A stretch of 64,000 nt of DNA from NCBI RefSeq assembly GCF_013466785.1, contig NZ_CP059163.1, positions 3,224,001 through 3,288,000 on the forward strand, given 5' to 3'. Under the pieces are notes generated by a model. It worked only from the letters and a program-made list of their open reading frames with translations, was not told where the DNA came from and did not search any database. Positions 10,141 to 18,828 of the stretch are shown in pieces; position 1 is the stretch's first letter; the number at the start of each line of letters is the position of its first letter. The position numbers and the translations under genes are program-made. The DNA comes from Nocardioides marinisabuli. GTDB lineage: Bacteria > Actinomycetota > Actinomycetes > Propionibacteriales > Nocardioidaceae.

Positions 10141-11181
10141 TCAGCCGGTGATGGCGTCGACGGCGCGCCCGGCAGCGGCCAGCGCCCCCTCGACGTGCCC
10201 GGCGTACGACGTCGCGGTCTCGGTCGAGGCCCAGTGCAGGCGGCCGTCCAGCGCCGGCGCGCTCAACAGCGGGTGGCCGTAGCGGGAGCGGTCGGCCGGC
10301 CGTGCGGCCGCGTCGGCCGGGCTGGTCCACCGCTCGCGGCTCCAGTCGGCGATGGTGAGGCTGCGGGGCTCGGCGCCGCGCGGGCCGAAGAGACGCCCGA
10401 GCTGGGCCCGCACCTGCGCCTCGGCGTCGGGACCCAGCAGCGCCGCGGGGGCGAACCCGAAGATCGCCGCGGGGTCGCCACCGGGGCCGGACAGGTCGTG
10501 CACCTCCTGGAGCGGCCCGAGCCGGCTGGCCGCGGCGCCGGCCAGCCCGGCGTGGCGCCAGAACGGCTCGTCGTAGACGGCCACGACCTTCGCGACCTGG
10601 CCCATCCACACCGGCACCGTCGCCGCGAGGCGCGCCACCGCCCCGGGCAGGTCGGGCAGGTCCACGGTGTCGACGGCGACAGACGGGGGCAGCGCGAGCA
10701 CCACGTGGCGGGCCCGCCACCTCCGGCCGCGCGCGCCCACCTCGAGCCGGCCCCCGGCGCCCACGACGACGCGGTCGACGGGGTGCTCGAGCAGCAGGCT
10801 GCCGGCCGGCAGCCGACGGGCCAGGGCGTCGGTGAGGCCGGCCGCACCGCCGGCGTAGCGGTGCGCGGGCACGTCGATGAGGTTGCCGGGGTGGCGCAGC
10901 ACCCCGCCCAGGTCCTCCACGACCGTGTCGCCGGCCAGGTGCTGGGCGTACGTCGCCACGCCGAGGCGCCGGGCCAGCGTCAGCACGCGCGCCTCGCCGT
11001 CCCAGCCCCACGAGGCCCCCAGGTCCAGGCCCTCGGGCGTGCTCAGCAGCCGGCCACCGGTGCGGGAGCGGGCCTCGAGGACCACCACGTCGGACCCGGC
11101 GCCGGCCAGGGCCTCGGCGGCGGCCAGCCCGCTGATGCCCGCTCCGACCACCACGACGTCGGTCTCCTGCGCCTCGCTCAC
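10141..11181 (-). CDS. FAD-dependent flavin monoamine oxidase-like protein
   Basis: A 346-residue protein with the FAD dinucleotide motif VVVGAGISGLAAAEAL at the N-terminus, the second motif EARSRTGGRL, and LDLGASWGWDGE. The C-terminus HVEGALAAAGRAVDAI is the usual last helix that contacts the flavin. It is about 100 residues shorter than typical monoamine oxidases, mainly in the substrate domain. It would oxidise an amine to an aldehyde, ammonia and H2O2; the substrate is unknown. It is divergent from the cupin gene, and the 18-bp palindrome at 11235-11252 lies between them. It could equally be a phytoene-desaturase-like oxidoreductase. Confidence 0.78.
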   Translation of the reverse strand: MSEAQETDVVVVGAGISGLAAAEALAGAGSDVVVLEARSRTGGRLLSTPEGLDLGASWGWDGEARVLTLARRLGVATYAQHLAGDTVVEDLGGVLRHPGNLIDVPAHRYAGGAAGLTDALARRLPAGSLLLEHPVDRVVVGAGGRLEVGARGRRWRARHVVLALPPSVAVDTVDLPDLPGAVARLAATVPVWMGQVAKVVAVYDEPFWRHAGLAGAAASRLGPLQEVHDLSGPGGDPAAIFGFAPAALLGPDAEAQVRAQLGRLFGPRGAEPRSLTIADWSRERWTSPADAAARPADRSRYGHPLLSAPALDGRLHWASTETATSYAGHVEGALAAAGRAVDAITG

Positions 11182-11234
11182 CCCGTGAGTCTCCCCGGGC
11201 CGGGCGGACGGCCCCGGGCCGGGGCTGGCCGCAG

Positions 11235-11252
11235 ATGCCCCGGATGGGGCAT
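11235..11252. promoter_or_regulatory. 18-bp perfect palindrome in a divergent promoter
   Basis: ATGCCCC (11235-11241) and GGGGCAT (11246-11252) are a perfect inverted repeat around GGAT, between the divergent amine oxidase and cupin genes. It lies about 23 bases upstream of the cupin -10 box, so it is a likely operator for both genes. Confidence 0.5.
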
Positions 11253-11274
11253 GGCCGGGCGGTGCCTCCGGGCG

Positions 11275-11280
11275 TAGCGT
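11275..11280 (+). promoter_or_regulatory. -10 box TAGCGT of the cupin gene
   Basis: TAGCGT ends 6 bases before ATG 11287, and no Shine-Dalgarno sequence intervenes; the transcript is probably leaderless. Confidence 0.5.
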
Positions 11281-11286
11281 GCGGTC

Positions 11287-11778
11287 ATGGACGGCGCAGC
11301 ACCCGTCGTGCTCGGCCCCGAGGACGGCGACATCTCACCCGAGGGCCGGGTCCGGGACCGCTTCCTGCTGGAGGCGCACCAGACCGGCGGCCACTTCGCG
11401 CTCGTGGAGCACCGCTTCGAGCCGCACTCGCTCGCCGCGCCGATGCACCGGCACTCCCGCGAGGACGAGTACACCTACGTCGTGCGGGGCCGGATCGGCG
11501 CGATCACCGACGGCCGCGAGGTGCTCGCCGAGACCGGCGACCTGGTGCACAAGCCGCGCGGGCAGTGGCACACGTTCTGGAACCCCGGCGACGAGGAGGC
11601 GCGCGTCCTCGAGCTGATCTCGCCGGGCGGCTTCGAGCAGCTCTTCCGCTGGATGATGACCCACCCGGTCGAGGACCCCGCCGAGCTGGCGGTCGAGGCG
11701 GCGTCGTACGGCGCGGAGGTCGACATGGAGGCGACCGTGCGGCTGCTGCAGGAGCACGCGGGCGAGTTCGACTTCTGA
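11287..11778 (+). CDS. Cupin-domain protein
   Basis: A 163-residue single-domain cupin. Motif 1 is MHRHSREDEYTYVVRGRIGA (metal ligands His, His, Glu) and motif 2 ends GDLVHKPRGQWHTFWNPGDEEARVLELI. The C-terminal helix about DPAELAVEAASYGAEVDMEA resembles quercetinase-like or cupin_2 proteins of actinobacteria. It probably binds a metal and may be an oxygenase or isomerase; no substrate can be assigned. It is followed after 29 bases by the PNPOx-like gene on the same strand. Confidence 0.85.
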   Translation: MDGAAPVVLGPEDGDISPEGRVRDRFLLEAHQTGGHFALVEHRFEPHSLAAPMHRHSREDEYTYVVRGRIGAITDGREVLAETGDLVHKPRGQWHTFWNPGDEEARVLELISPGGFEQLFRWMMTHPVEDPAELAVEAASYGAEVDMEATVRLLQEHAGEFDF

Positions 11779-11807
11779 GGACGACCAGGCACCTGGGGAG
11801 GACGGGC

Positions 11808-12203
11808 GTGGAGGAGCTGGACGCGGGGGAGTGCTGGCGGCTGCTGGGCGAGGCCGCGGTCGGCCGGCTGGCGTGGTGCGAGGCCGACGGGCCGGTGCTG
11901 ATCCCGGTCAACCACGCCGTGGCCGACGGCGTCCTGCTGCTGCGCACCGCCCCCTGGACCTCGTTGGTGACCCACGTCGACGACAGCCCGGTCGCCTACG
12001 AGGTCGACGGCAGCGACCCGGGGACCCGCACCGGCTGGAGCGTTCTGGTGCGCGGGCGCGCCGAGGTGTCGTACGCCGCCGACCGCCACGCGAGCGACTC
12101 GCACGCCCCCGATCCTTGGCCCGACCCGTGGCCCGACCGCTCGCACGCCGCCCTGGTGCGCATCCACCCCGACGAGGTCGCCGGGCGCCGCCTCACCCGC
12201 TGA
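11808..12203 (+). CDS. Pyridoxamine 5'-phosphate oxidase-like flavin/F420-binding protein
   Basis: A 131-residue split-barrel protein. The N-terminus ECWRLLGEAAVGRLAWCEADGP and the PVNHAVADGVLLLRTA segment are typical of the small actinobacterial PNPOx-like family, which binds FMN or F420, or only haem. GTG 11808 is chosen because GGGGAGG lies 7 bases upstream; the open frame extends further back but overlaps the cupin gene. It carries a low-complexity DPWPDPWPD stretch. Its TGA is the first part of 22-bp array C. Confidence 0.82.
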   Translation: MEELDAGECWRLLGEAAVGRLAWCEADGPVLIPVNHAVADGVLLLRTAPWTSLVTHVDDSPVAYEVDGSDPGTRTGWSVLVRGRAEVSYAADRHASDSHAPDPWPDPWPDRSHAALVRIHPDEVAGRRLTR

Positions 12204-12262
12204 CCCGGCCCATATCTCTCGCTGACCCGGCCCAAACTTCGCACCGACCCGGCGCGTACCCG
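12200..12262 (+). repeat. 22-bp tandem repeat array C (3 diverged copies)
   Basis: CTGACCCGG at 12200 and 12222 and CCGACCCGG at 12244 are spaced exactly 22 bases. The units are more diverged than arrays A and B but keep the plan GACCCGGC then a TTC-type end. The first unit includes the stop codon of the PNPOx-like gene and has its orientation. Confidence 0.75.
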
Positions 12263-12377
12263 CGCCCCGGCACCCTGCCGGATCCGCCCGGGCCCCCTCT
12301 CTGGGATGCTTGCCCGTCGTGTGCGCAGGCTAGAGCGGGCCGAAGCGGGGCCGGGGCAGGTCGAGGAGGACGAGGCA

Positions 12378-13865
12378 GTGAGCGAGATCGCGAGCGAGCT
12401 CGCCCGGGTCAAGGGCGCCTTCTCCCAGCCCACGCTGACCCTGCTGCACCAGCGCCAGGCGCCGGTGGTCATCACGATCTTCCGGGCCGTCTTCGGCCGC
12501 GACAACCGGCCGGTGCCCACCGCCCGGCTGCACGCGCAGGTCGAGGAGCAGCTCGCCCAGATCCGCCAGGCCGGCGAGGTCGAGGTGCCCAACGGCAGCG
12601 TGCGCGACCTGTGCCACCGCTGGATGCGCGGGCAGTGGCTGGTGCGCTCGCTCGACGAGCGCGGCCAGGAGGTCTACACGCTGACCTCGCACGCCCAGCA
12701 GGCGCTCCAGCTGGTCAAGAACCTCACCCGCGACCGCGCGACGCTCAGCGAGCACCGCATCGCCACCCTCCTGGGCACGGTGCGCCGCTTCAACGCCGAG
12801 GCCAACCCCGACCGCACCGCGCGCGTCAGCATCCTCAACGGCGAGATCGCGCGGTTGCAGGCCGAGCGCGACCGGCTCGTCGACGGCGCCGAGATGCCCA
12901 GCCCGACCGAGGACTACATGCTCGAGGGCTTCACCGAGCTGCTCTCGCTGGTCTCGGCGCTGCCCAGCGACTTCGCGCGCGTCGAGGAGCGCTTCACCCA
13001 GATCCGAGGCGAGATCCTGGCCGCCTTCCGGGCCGAGGACCGCCCGGCCGGCGAGGTGATCGACGACTACCTGGCCCGCGCCGACGCGCTGATGACCGCC
13101 ACCCAGGAGGGCCGGGCCTTCGAGGGCGCCTTCGCCCTGCTGCGCGACGACGCGCTGGTCACCCGGCTGCGCGAGGACCTGGGCGCGCTGCTCGACCACC
13201 CTCTCTCCGAGCGGCTGCTGGGGGAGGCCGAGCGCGCCGAGCTGCGCGGCACGGTCCGCCTGGTCCGCGAGGGCCTCGACCGGGTGCTCTCGCAGCGCTC
13301 GCGGGTCACCGCGACCCTCAAGGAGTACATCGTCTCCCACGACGCCGTGCGCGACCGCCAGCTCGAGCAGACGCTGCGCCAGGTCGAGTCCGAGCTGATG
13401 ACCTGGATGGCGTCGACCGGGCCGCGCGCCACCCACGACGTGCCCCTGCTGCCGGCCCGGGTCACCCTCGACCACCTGCGCGAGCGCTTCCACGACCCGG
13501 CCGACGACGTGCTGCCCGACCGCATCACCACCGCCGACCCCGACGACGCGCCCCCGGTCTCGCTCGACGAGCTGCTCGCCCAGGGCGGCCCGCAGCTCTC
13601 GGTGCTGCGCGGGCGCCTCGACGAGGCGCTGGCCGACCTGGTGCCGGCGGGCTCGCTGGGCGAGGTCTTCGACTCCCTCGCCCCCGCCCTGCGCCGGCCG
13701 GTGGAGATCTTCGGCCTGCTGCACCTGGCCGCCGACCGCGGCTGGCTCAGCGACGAGGGCCTCGAGGCGTACGCCGCCGTGCGCCCCGACGGCTCGACGC
13801 GCACGTTCACGGTGCCGCGCACCCCGCTGCCCGACCCCGACCTCGAGAGCGAGCACCACCGATGA
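12378..13865 (+). CDS. jetA: DUF3375 protein, JetA/MksF-like kleisin subunit
   Basis: A 495-residue DUF3375-type protein, the kleisin-like subunit of JetABCD/MksBEFG and MukBEF-type condensins. The start region ARVKGAFSQPTLTLLHQRQAPVVITIFRAVF and the long helical middle and C-terminal segment fit the family. It would close the SMC ring together with the DUF4194 protein. GTG 12378 is preferred: GAGGAGGA lies 7 bases upstream, and the longer ATG 12306 start adds basic low-complexity residues. Its stop overlaps the next ATG as ATGA, so the three condensin genes form a coupled operon. Confidence 0.82.
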   Translation: MSEIASELARVKGAFSQPTLTLLHQRQAPVVITIFRAVFGRDNRPVPTARLHAQVEEQLAQIRQAGEVEVPNGSVRDLCHRWMRGQWLVRSLDERGQEVYTLTSHAQQALQLVKNLTRDRATLSEHRIATLLGTVRRFNAEANPDRTARVSILNGEIARLQAERDRLVDGAEMPSPTEDYMLEGFTELLSLVSALPSDFARVEERFTQIRGEILAAFRAEDRPAGEVIDDYLARADALMTATQEGRAFEGAFALLRDDALVTRLREDLGALLDHPLSERLLGEAERAELRGTVRLVREGLDRVLSQRSRVTATLKEYIVSHDAVRDRQLEQTLRQVESELMTWMASTGPRATHDVPLLPARVTLDHLRERFHDPADDVLPDRITTADPDDAPPVSLDELLAQGGPQLSVLRGRLDEALADLVPAGSLGEVFDSLAPALRRPVEIFGLLHLAADRGWLSDEGLEAYAAVRPDGSTRTFTVPRTPLPDPDLESEHHR

Positions 13866-14599
13866 GCACCTACCTCGAGCACGACCCGGGCGACGTCGAG
13901 GCGCTGGGCGAGGAGGACCTCGAGGCAGGCTCGGTCTCCCTCTTCGAGGGTGACGAGGGCGGTCTCGACCTCGGCCAGCGCCACGCCCTGGTGACCCTGC
14001 TCAAGCAGCGCTTCATCTCGGCCCGCACCCACCCGCGCGACTGGGCGGTGCTGGTGGAGCACGAGCGGCTGCTGCGCTCGCGCCTCAACGACCTGTTCCT
14101 CGACCTGGCCGTCGACCGCTCCCGCGAGGTGGCCTGGAAGCGCCAGGCGATCTCCGAGACCGGCAGCCGCTTCCCGACGCTGCTCTACGACGCCGCCTGG
14201 TCGCGCGAGGAGACGCTGGTGCTGATCCACCTGCGCGACCGGCTGCGCAGCGGCCTGGCCGGCGGCGAGACCCGGGTGCACGTGGACCGCGAGGACGTCG
14301 TCGACTACGTCGCCAGCTTCCGCCCCGCCCACGCCACCGACGAGTCCGGTGACGAGAAGCGGGCCCGCAACGCGGTGGCCAGCATCGTCAAGGCGGGCCT
14401 GCTGATCGGCGCGGTCGGCGACGACCGCTACGAGGTCAGCGAGGCCGTCGAGCCGCTGCTGCCGCTCGAGGTGCTCCAGCAGCTGCTCGAGTCGCTGCAG
14501 CGCGCCAACAGCGGCGAGCAGGCCGCCGACGACGAGACCCCCGACTCCGACCTCTTCGAGCCCGACGCCCCGAGCAACGCCACCACCGGAGGCCAGTGA
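13862..14599 (+). CDS. jetB: DUF4194 protein, JetB/MksE-like condensin subunit
   Basis: A 245-residue DUF4194-type protein, the winged-helix KITE-like partner that binds the kleisin. Recognisable stretches are HALVTLLKQRFISARTHPRD, LLRSRLNDLFLDLAVDR and RNAVASIVKAGLL, followed by an acidic low-complexity tail. The ATG overlaps the jetA stop (ATGA), and its own end overlaps the start region of the SMC gene. With jetA and jetC it builds a ring-shaped loop-extruding complex. Confidence 0.82.
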   Translation: MSTYLEHDPGDVEALGEEDLEAGSVSLFEGDEGGLDLGQRHALVTLLKQRFISARTHPRDWAVLVEHERLLRSRLNDLFLDLAVDRSREVAWKRQAISETGSRFPTLLYDAAWSREETLVLIHLRDRLRSGLAGGETRVHVDREDVVDYVASFRPAHATDESGDEKRARNAVASIVKAGLLIGAVGDDRYEVSEAVEPLLPLEVLQQLLESLQRANSGEQAADDETPDSDLFEPDAPSNATTGGQ

Positions 14600-14601
14600 G
14601 C

Positions 14602-17600
14602 ATGTCCATCGACGAGACCGAGCAGCTCGACGAGAGCACCGGTGGCCTGTTCGAGCACCAGCTGGTCGCCACCCCCGGCGACGACACGATGCAGTGGCGG
14701 GCCGGGCTGCTGCAGATGGTCAACTGGGGCGGCTTCGCCGGCCTGACCACGGTGCCGCTGGGCGGCGACGCGACGATGATCTCGGGTGCCTCCGGCGTCG
14801 GGAAGTCCACCATCCTCGACGCCTACACCGCGCTGATGATGCCCTCGGACACCAAGTTCAACGGTGCCTCCAACGACGCGGTCAGCGGCCGCGCGCGCGG
14901 CGTGGGCCAGCGCAACCTGCTGTCCTACCTGCGCGGCGCCGTCGACGTGGTCGACGACCCGCGCACCGGCCGGCCGGTCGAGAAGCTGCTGCGCGGGCGC
15001 GGCGTCGACACCTGGGGCGCGGTCGCGATGACGTTCGTCAACGACCGCGGCGGCTCCTTCACCGCGCTGCGCACCTACTACGTGCCGCGTCGCGCGACCC
15101 GCTCCAGCGAGGTCCAGATGCAGCTGGTCAGCCACGAGGGGCCGCTCGACCTGGCCTCCCTCGAGGTCGCGGTCGCGGAGCGCTTCCACGCCAACACCCT
15201 CAAGAAGCTCTACCCCGGGGTGCGGGTGCACCGCACCTACGCCGAGTACGCCGAGGTGCTGCACGCCCGGCTCGGCATCGGGGCCGGTGGCGACGGCGCC
15301 AAGGCGCTGCGGCTGCTGGCGCGCATCCAGGCGGGCAACCAGGTGCGCAGCGTCGACGAGCTCTACAAGGACATGGTGCTCGAGCGCCCCGCGACGTACG
15401 CCGCCGCCGACCGCGCCATCGAGCACTTCGACGACCTCGACGCCGCGCACGCCGCGATGCGCACCGAGGAGGAGAAGCTGGCGCTCCTCGAGCCGGTCAC
15501 CGGCCTGCAGGAGCGCCGCGTGGCCGCGGCGCACCGGCTCGCGCAGCTGGACTCCTACGGCGTCACCGCGCCGGGCGACACCCCGCTGCGGCTGTGGCTG
15601 CTGCGCACCCACCGGCGCCTGATCGAGGCCGCCGTCGAGCGCAACCGCGACGAGCGGGCCGCCACCTCCGAGGCGCTGGCCGGCGCCCGGTCGGCCGAGG
15701 CCGCGCTGGTCGCGGACTTCGAGGCCGCCAAGGACGCCCACCGCGACGCCGGTGGGGGAGACCTCCAGGCGCTGGCCGCGCAGGTCGAGCACGAGCGGGC
15801 CATCCGCGAGGAGCGGGCCGCGCGGCTGGCCGAGCTCGAGGAGCGGGTCTACCCGCTGGTCGGGCAGGACGACGCGCCCGACCTCGACTCGGCCCTCGAC
15901 TCGGCCGAGGGCTTCGCGGCGCTGCAGCTGCACGCGCGCAAGCAGCTCGCCGCCGGCGACGACGCCCGTGCCCGGCTGCGCGCCGAGCGTGACGAGGTGC
16001 GCGACCAGCTGGTGCCGCTGAAGGAGGAGCAGGCCGCGCTGCGGCGCGAGCGGGCCTCGCTCGAGAGCCGCGCCGGCCGGGTGCCGTCGTACCTGCACGA
16101 GCTGCGCGCCGAGGTCGCCCGGGCCGCGGGCATGTCGCCCGAGGAGCTGCCCTACGTCGCCGAGCTGCTCGACGTGGCGCCCGAGGAGTCGCGCTGGCGC
16201 ACCGCCATCGAGACCGTGCTGGGCGGCACCGCCCGCACGATGCTGGTGCCCCTCGACCGGCTCGCGCACTTCTCCTCGGCGATCGACGGGCTGCGCCTGC
16301 GCACCCGCTTCACCTTCCAGGGCGTCGAGCTCGACCTGCCCGGCACCGGCCCCTCCGACCCCGAGCGGGTCGCGGGCAAGCTGCTTTTCAAGGACTCGCC
16401 GTTCTCGGGCTGGGTGCAGCAGCACGTCGCCGAGCCGTCCCGCAACGCCTACTGCGTGGAGACCGCGGCGGGGCTCGACGGCCCCGGCTTCCGGGTCACC
16501 GAGGCCGGGCAGACCCGCAACGGCCGCCGCGGCGCCCACGGCCGCGGCGAGCAGCGCAGCATCATCGGCTTCTCCGGCGAGGAGGCCGTCGAGGAGGTCG
16601 ACGCTCAGCTGGCCCGCCTCGAGCGGCGGATGCTCGAGGTCGACGACCGGCTCGCCGCGCTCGACCGCCGCGCCGGTGTGCTCGAGCAGCAGCGCTCGGC
16701 GTACGACGCCGTGGCGATGGTGCGCCACGACGACGTCGACGTGACCGGCTGCGACCGGCGCATCGCCGAGCTCGAGCAGCGCCGCGAGGCGATCCTGACC
16801 GCCGACGACCGGTTGCAGGTGCTGCAGGAGCAGATCGACGACCTGACCGCTCGCCTCGACACCACCCGCCAGCAGCGCTTCGCCCTCGAGCAGCAGCAGC
16901 GGGCGCTGGGCTCGCGGCACGGCGAGCTCGTCGAGGCCGAGGACCACGTCAACGACCGCCTCGACGCCACCCCGCGGCCCGAGGGCCCGGGCAGGACCGG
17001 GCTCACCGACGAGCAGGAGGTCGCGCTGGGCGCCGAGCTCGCCGCGGCCGCCGCCCCCGCCGACCCCGACGACCTCGACCGGTTCGCCGAGAACGCCAAG
17101 CGGCTCGAGGCCCGCCTGCACGCCGCCGTCGCCGACGCGACCGCCGAGGTGCAGCGGGTCGAGGACGACCTGGCGGCCGTGTTCCGCCAGTACAAGTCGC
17201 GCTGGGACTCGCCCAATCTCGGCGCCACCGCCGACTCCTACCCCGACTACGAGCGCATCCTCGAGGAGATCCGGGGCAAGGGCCTGGCCGACCGCCGCTC
17301 GGAGTGGCGGCGACGCCTGACCGAGTGGAGCGGGCAGGACCTCGTGCCGCTGGTGGGTGCGATGGCCGCCTCGGTCGAGGAGATCGAGGACCGGCTGGTG
17401 CCGATCAACGCGATCCTGCGCCGGCTGGAGTTCGGCGGCGCCGGCGACCGGCTGCGGATCAAGCTGCGACGCCTCTCGCCGGTGCACGTGCAGTCCTTTA
17501 TGAAGGACCTGCGGGCGCTGTCGGCGGGCAGCGGGTCCACGGCCCCGCTCGAGGAGGCCGACCTCGAGCGCCGCTTCGCCGAGCTGAGCCGCTTCATGGA

Positions 17601-18084
17601 GCAGCTGCGCCCGCAGGCCCCCGGCGGGGCCCCCACCGACCGCGACCGGCTGCTCGACGTACGCCGCCACGTGGAGGTCAGCGCCGAGCGCTACGACCAC
17701 CTCAGCGGCGAGCTGCGCGCGACGTACCGGACGCTGGGGGAGAAGAGCGGCGGCGAGAGCCAGGAGCTGGTGGCCTTCATCGTCGGCTCCGCGCTGCGCT
17801 TCCGCCTCGGTGACGAGATGCGCTCGCGGCCGCGCTTCGCGCCGGTCTTCCTCGACGAGGGCTTCGTCAAGGCCGACTCGGAGTTCGCGGGAAGGGCGGT
17901 GCGGGCCTGGAAGGGCCTGGGCTTCCAGCTGGTGATCGGCGTGCCGCTCGACAAGGTCACGGGTCTCGAGCCGCACATGGACGAGCTGCTCGCGATCACC
18001 AAGAACGCGACCACGCACCAGGCGTGGATCACCCCGATCACCGACGCCGCCGCAGCGCAGGGGAGCGCCGCGAGCGACGCCTGA
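14602..18084 (+). CDS. jetC: SMC-like ATPase, JetC/MksB/MukB type
   Basis: A 1160-residue SMC-family ATPase with Walker A GASGVGKS at residues 62-69, long Arg/Glu-rich coiled coils, a central hinge-like globular part (about residues 480-640), and the C-terminal signature SGGESQELVAF near 1048 followed by Walker B PVFLDEGF near 1083. It is the motor of a condensin that extrudes DNA loops. ATG 14602 has GGAGG 9 bases upstream; GTG 14596 is an alternative. In Wadjet and MksBEFG systems a fourth gene, jetD/mksG, encodes the topoisomerase/primase-like nuclease that cuts plasmids. No such gene follows here: the next genes are on the other strand and unrelated. Confidence 0.88.
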   Translation: MSIDETEQLDESTGGLFEHQLVATPGDDTMQWRAGLLQMVNWGGFAGLTTVPLGGDATMISGASGVGKSTILDAYTALMMPSDTKFNGASNDAVSGRARGVGQRNLLSYLRGAVDVVDDPRTGRPVEKLLRGRGVDTWGAVAMTFVNDRGGSFTALRTYYVPRRATRSSEVQMQLVSHEGPLDLASLEVAVAERFHANTLKKLYPGVRVHRTYAEYAEVLHARLGIGAGGDGAKALRLLARIQAGNQVRSVDELYKDMVLERPATYAAADRAIEHFDDLDAAHAAMRTEEEKLALLEPVTGLQERRVAAAHRLAQLDSYGVTAPGDTPLRLWLLRTHRRLIEAAVERNRDERAATSEALAGARSAEAALVADFEAAKDAHRDAGGGDLQALAAQVEHERAIREERAARLAELEERVYPLVGQDDAPDLDSALDSAEGFAALQLHARKQLAAGDDARARLRAERDEVRDQLVPLKEEQAALRRERASLESRAGRVPSYLHELRAEVARAAGMSPEELPYVAELLDVAPEESRWRTAIETVLGGTARTMLVPLDRLAHFSSAIDGLRLRTRFTFQGVELDLPGTGPSDPERVAGKLLFKDSPFSGWVQQHVAEPSRNAYCVETAAGLDGPGFRVTEAGQTRNGRRGAHGRGEQRSIIGFSGEEAVEEVDAQLARLERRMLEVDDRLAALDRRAGVLEQQRSAYDAVAMVRHDDVDVTGCDRRIAELEQRREAILTADDRLQVLQEQIDDLTARLDTTRQQRFALEQQQRALGSRHGELVEAEDHVNDRLDATPRPEGPGRTGLTDEQEVALGAELAAAAAPADPDDLDRFAENAKRLEARLHAAVADATAEVQRVEDDLAAVFRQYKSRWDSPNLGATADSYPDYERILEEIRGKGLADRRSEWRRRLTEWSGQDLVPLVGAMAASVEEIEDRLVPINAILRRLEFGGAGDRLRIKLRRLSPVHVQSFMKDLRALSAGSGSTAPLEEADLERRFAELSRFMEQLRPQAPGGAPTDRDRLLDVRRHVEVSAERYDHLSGELRATYRTLGEKSGGESQELVAFIVGSALRFRLGDEMRSRPRFAPVFLDEGFVKADSEFAGRAVRAWKGLGFQLVIGVPLDKVTGLEPHMDELLAITKNATTHQAWITPITDAAAAQGSAASDA

Positions 18085-18123
18085 GGCCCCGGTCCGCCGC
18101 CGGCAGGGCCGCGCGCGGCCTCA
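18082..18123. terminator. Bidirectional terminator enclosing both stop codons
   Basis: TGAGGCC (18082-18088) and GGCCTCA (18117-18123) form a 7-bp stem whose first and last three bases are the stop codons of jetC (+) and the Cache gene (-). The GC-rich 28-base interior can fold further. Confidence 0.5.
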
Positions 18124-18828
18124 GTCGGCCATCGTGACGACCGACAGCGGGAGGCCCTCGATGGCGTGGGCCGACCCGGAGGTCCGCCAACCCTCGGGCA
18201 GCAGGTCGCCGCACACGTGGTGGCCGCTGTTGCTGGACAGGATGCGGCCGTCGTCGTTGACCACGGCGAGCCGGGCCCGCGCGGCGCACAGCGGGGGGAG
18301 CAGCAGCTGCTCGGCGCGAGGCACGGCGATGTCGGCGCCGACGACGCCGGCGAACCGGCCGCCGGTCGTGATCGGGGTGGTGAAGGTGAGGGTGTACTCC
18401 TCGGTGCACAGGTAGTCGACGTAGGGGCCGGTCACGTGCGGGTGGCCCGAGTCGCGCGGCACGACGTACCAGGGGAGCGACTCGTAGTCGTAGAAACCGA
18501 TGCCCTGCGGCTCCGAGTGCGTGACCAGCCGCTGGACCCGTCCCTCGGCGTCGGCCGCGAACCACTCCAACCAGTAGGCGGCGTCCTCGAGCAGGCCGAC
18601 GGCCGCGACGAAGCCGGCGCCCTGCACCGGGTGCGCCGGGTCGCCGAGGACCGGCTGCACCAGCCGCTCGACGGCACCGAGGTGGCTGCGGCGCGGGGTC
18701 GCCTCGGTCTCGAGGGCGGTGGTGAGCTCGGCGGCGACGCGACCGGTCAGCTCGAAGGCGTGCCGGGCGAGGTCCTGGACGGCGGCGCGCACCTGGGCGA
18801 GCTCGGCGGCGGAGGGCTGCTGGGTCAT
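18121..18828 (-). CDS. Soluble Cache-domain (PDC-like) sensor protein
   Basis: A 235-residue protein with a Cache-type ligand-binding domain: YDYESLPWYVVPRDSGHPHVTGPYVD then TLTFTTPITTGGRFAGVVGADI, the hallmark of PDC/dCache folds. Unusually there is no signal peptide, membrane segment or effector domain, so the whole protein should be a free cytoplasmic binding module. Its ATG overlaps the stop of the GntR gene as ATGA, so the two are translated together. This suggests that it supplies or modulates the ligand signal for that regulator, or buffers the substrate of the divergent transporter. That role is inference. Confidence 0.75.
   Translation of the reverse strand: MTQQPSAAELAQVRAAVQDLARHAFELTGRVAAELTTALETEATPRRSHLGAVERLVQPVLGDPAHPVQGAGFVAAVGLLEDAAYWLEWFAADAEGRVQRLVTHSEPQGIGFYDYESLPWYVVPRDSGHPHVTGPYVDYLCTEEYTLTFTTPITTGGRFAGVVGADIAVPRAEQLLLPPLCAARARLAVVNDDGRILSSNSGHHVCGDLLPEGWRTSGSAHAIEGLPLSVVTMAD

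Noticed and set aside
11235..12203. A long plus-strand frame starting 573 bases before the PNPOx-like start
   Set aside because: Its upstream part overlaps the cupin gene in another frame; the PNPOx-like homology begins at GTG 11808 with a ribosome site.
14428..18018. A 1196-codon open frame on the minus strand opposite jetC
   Set aside because: It mirrors the codon structure of the SMC-like gene, has no recognisable domain, and the plus strand has intact Walker A, signature and Walker B motifs.
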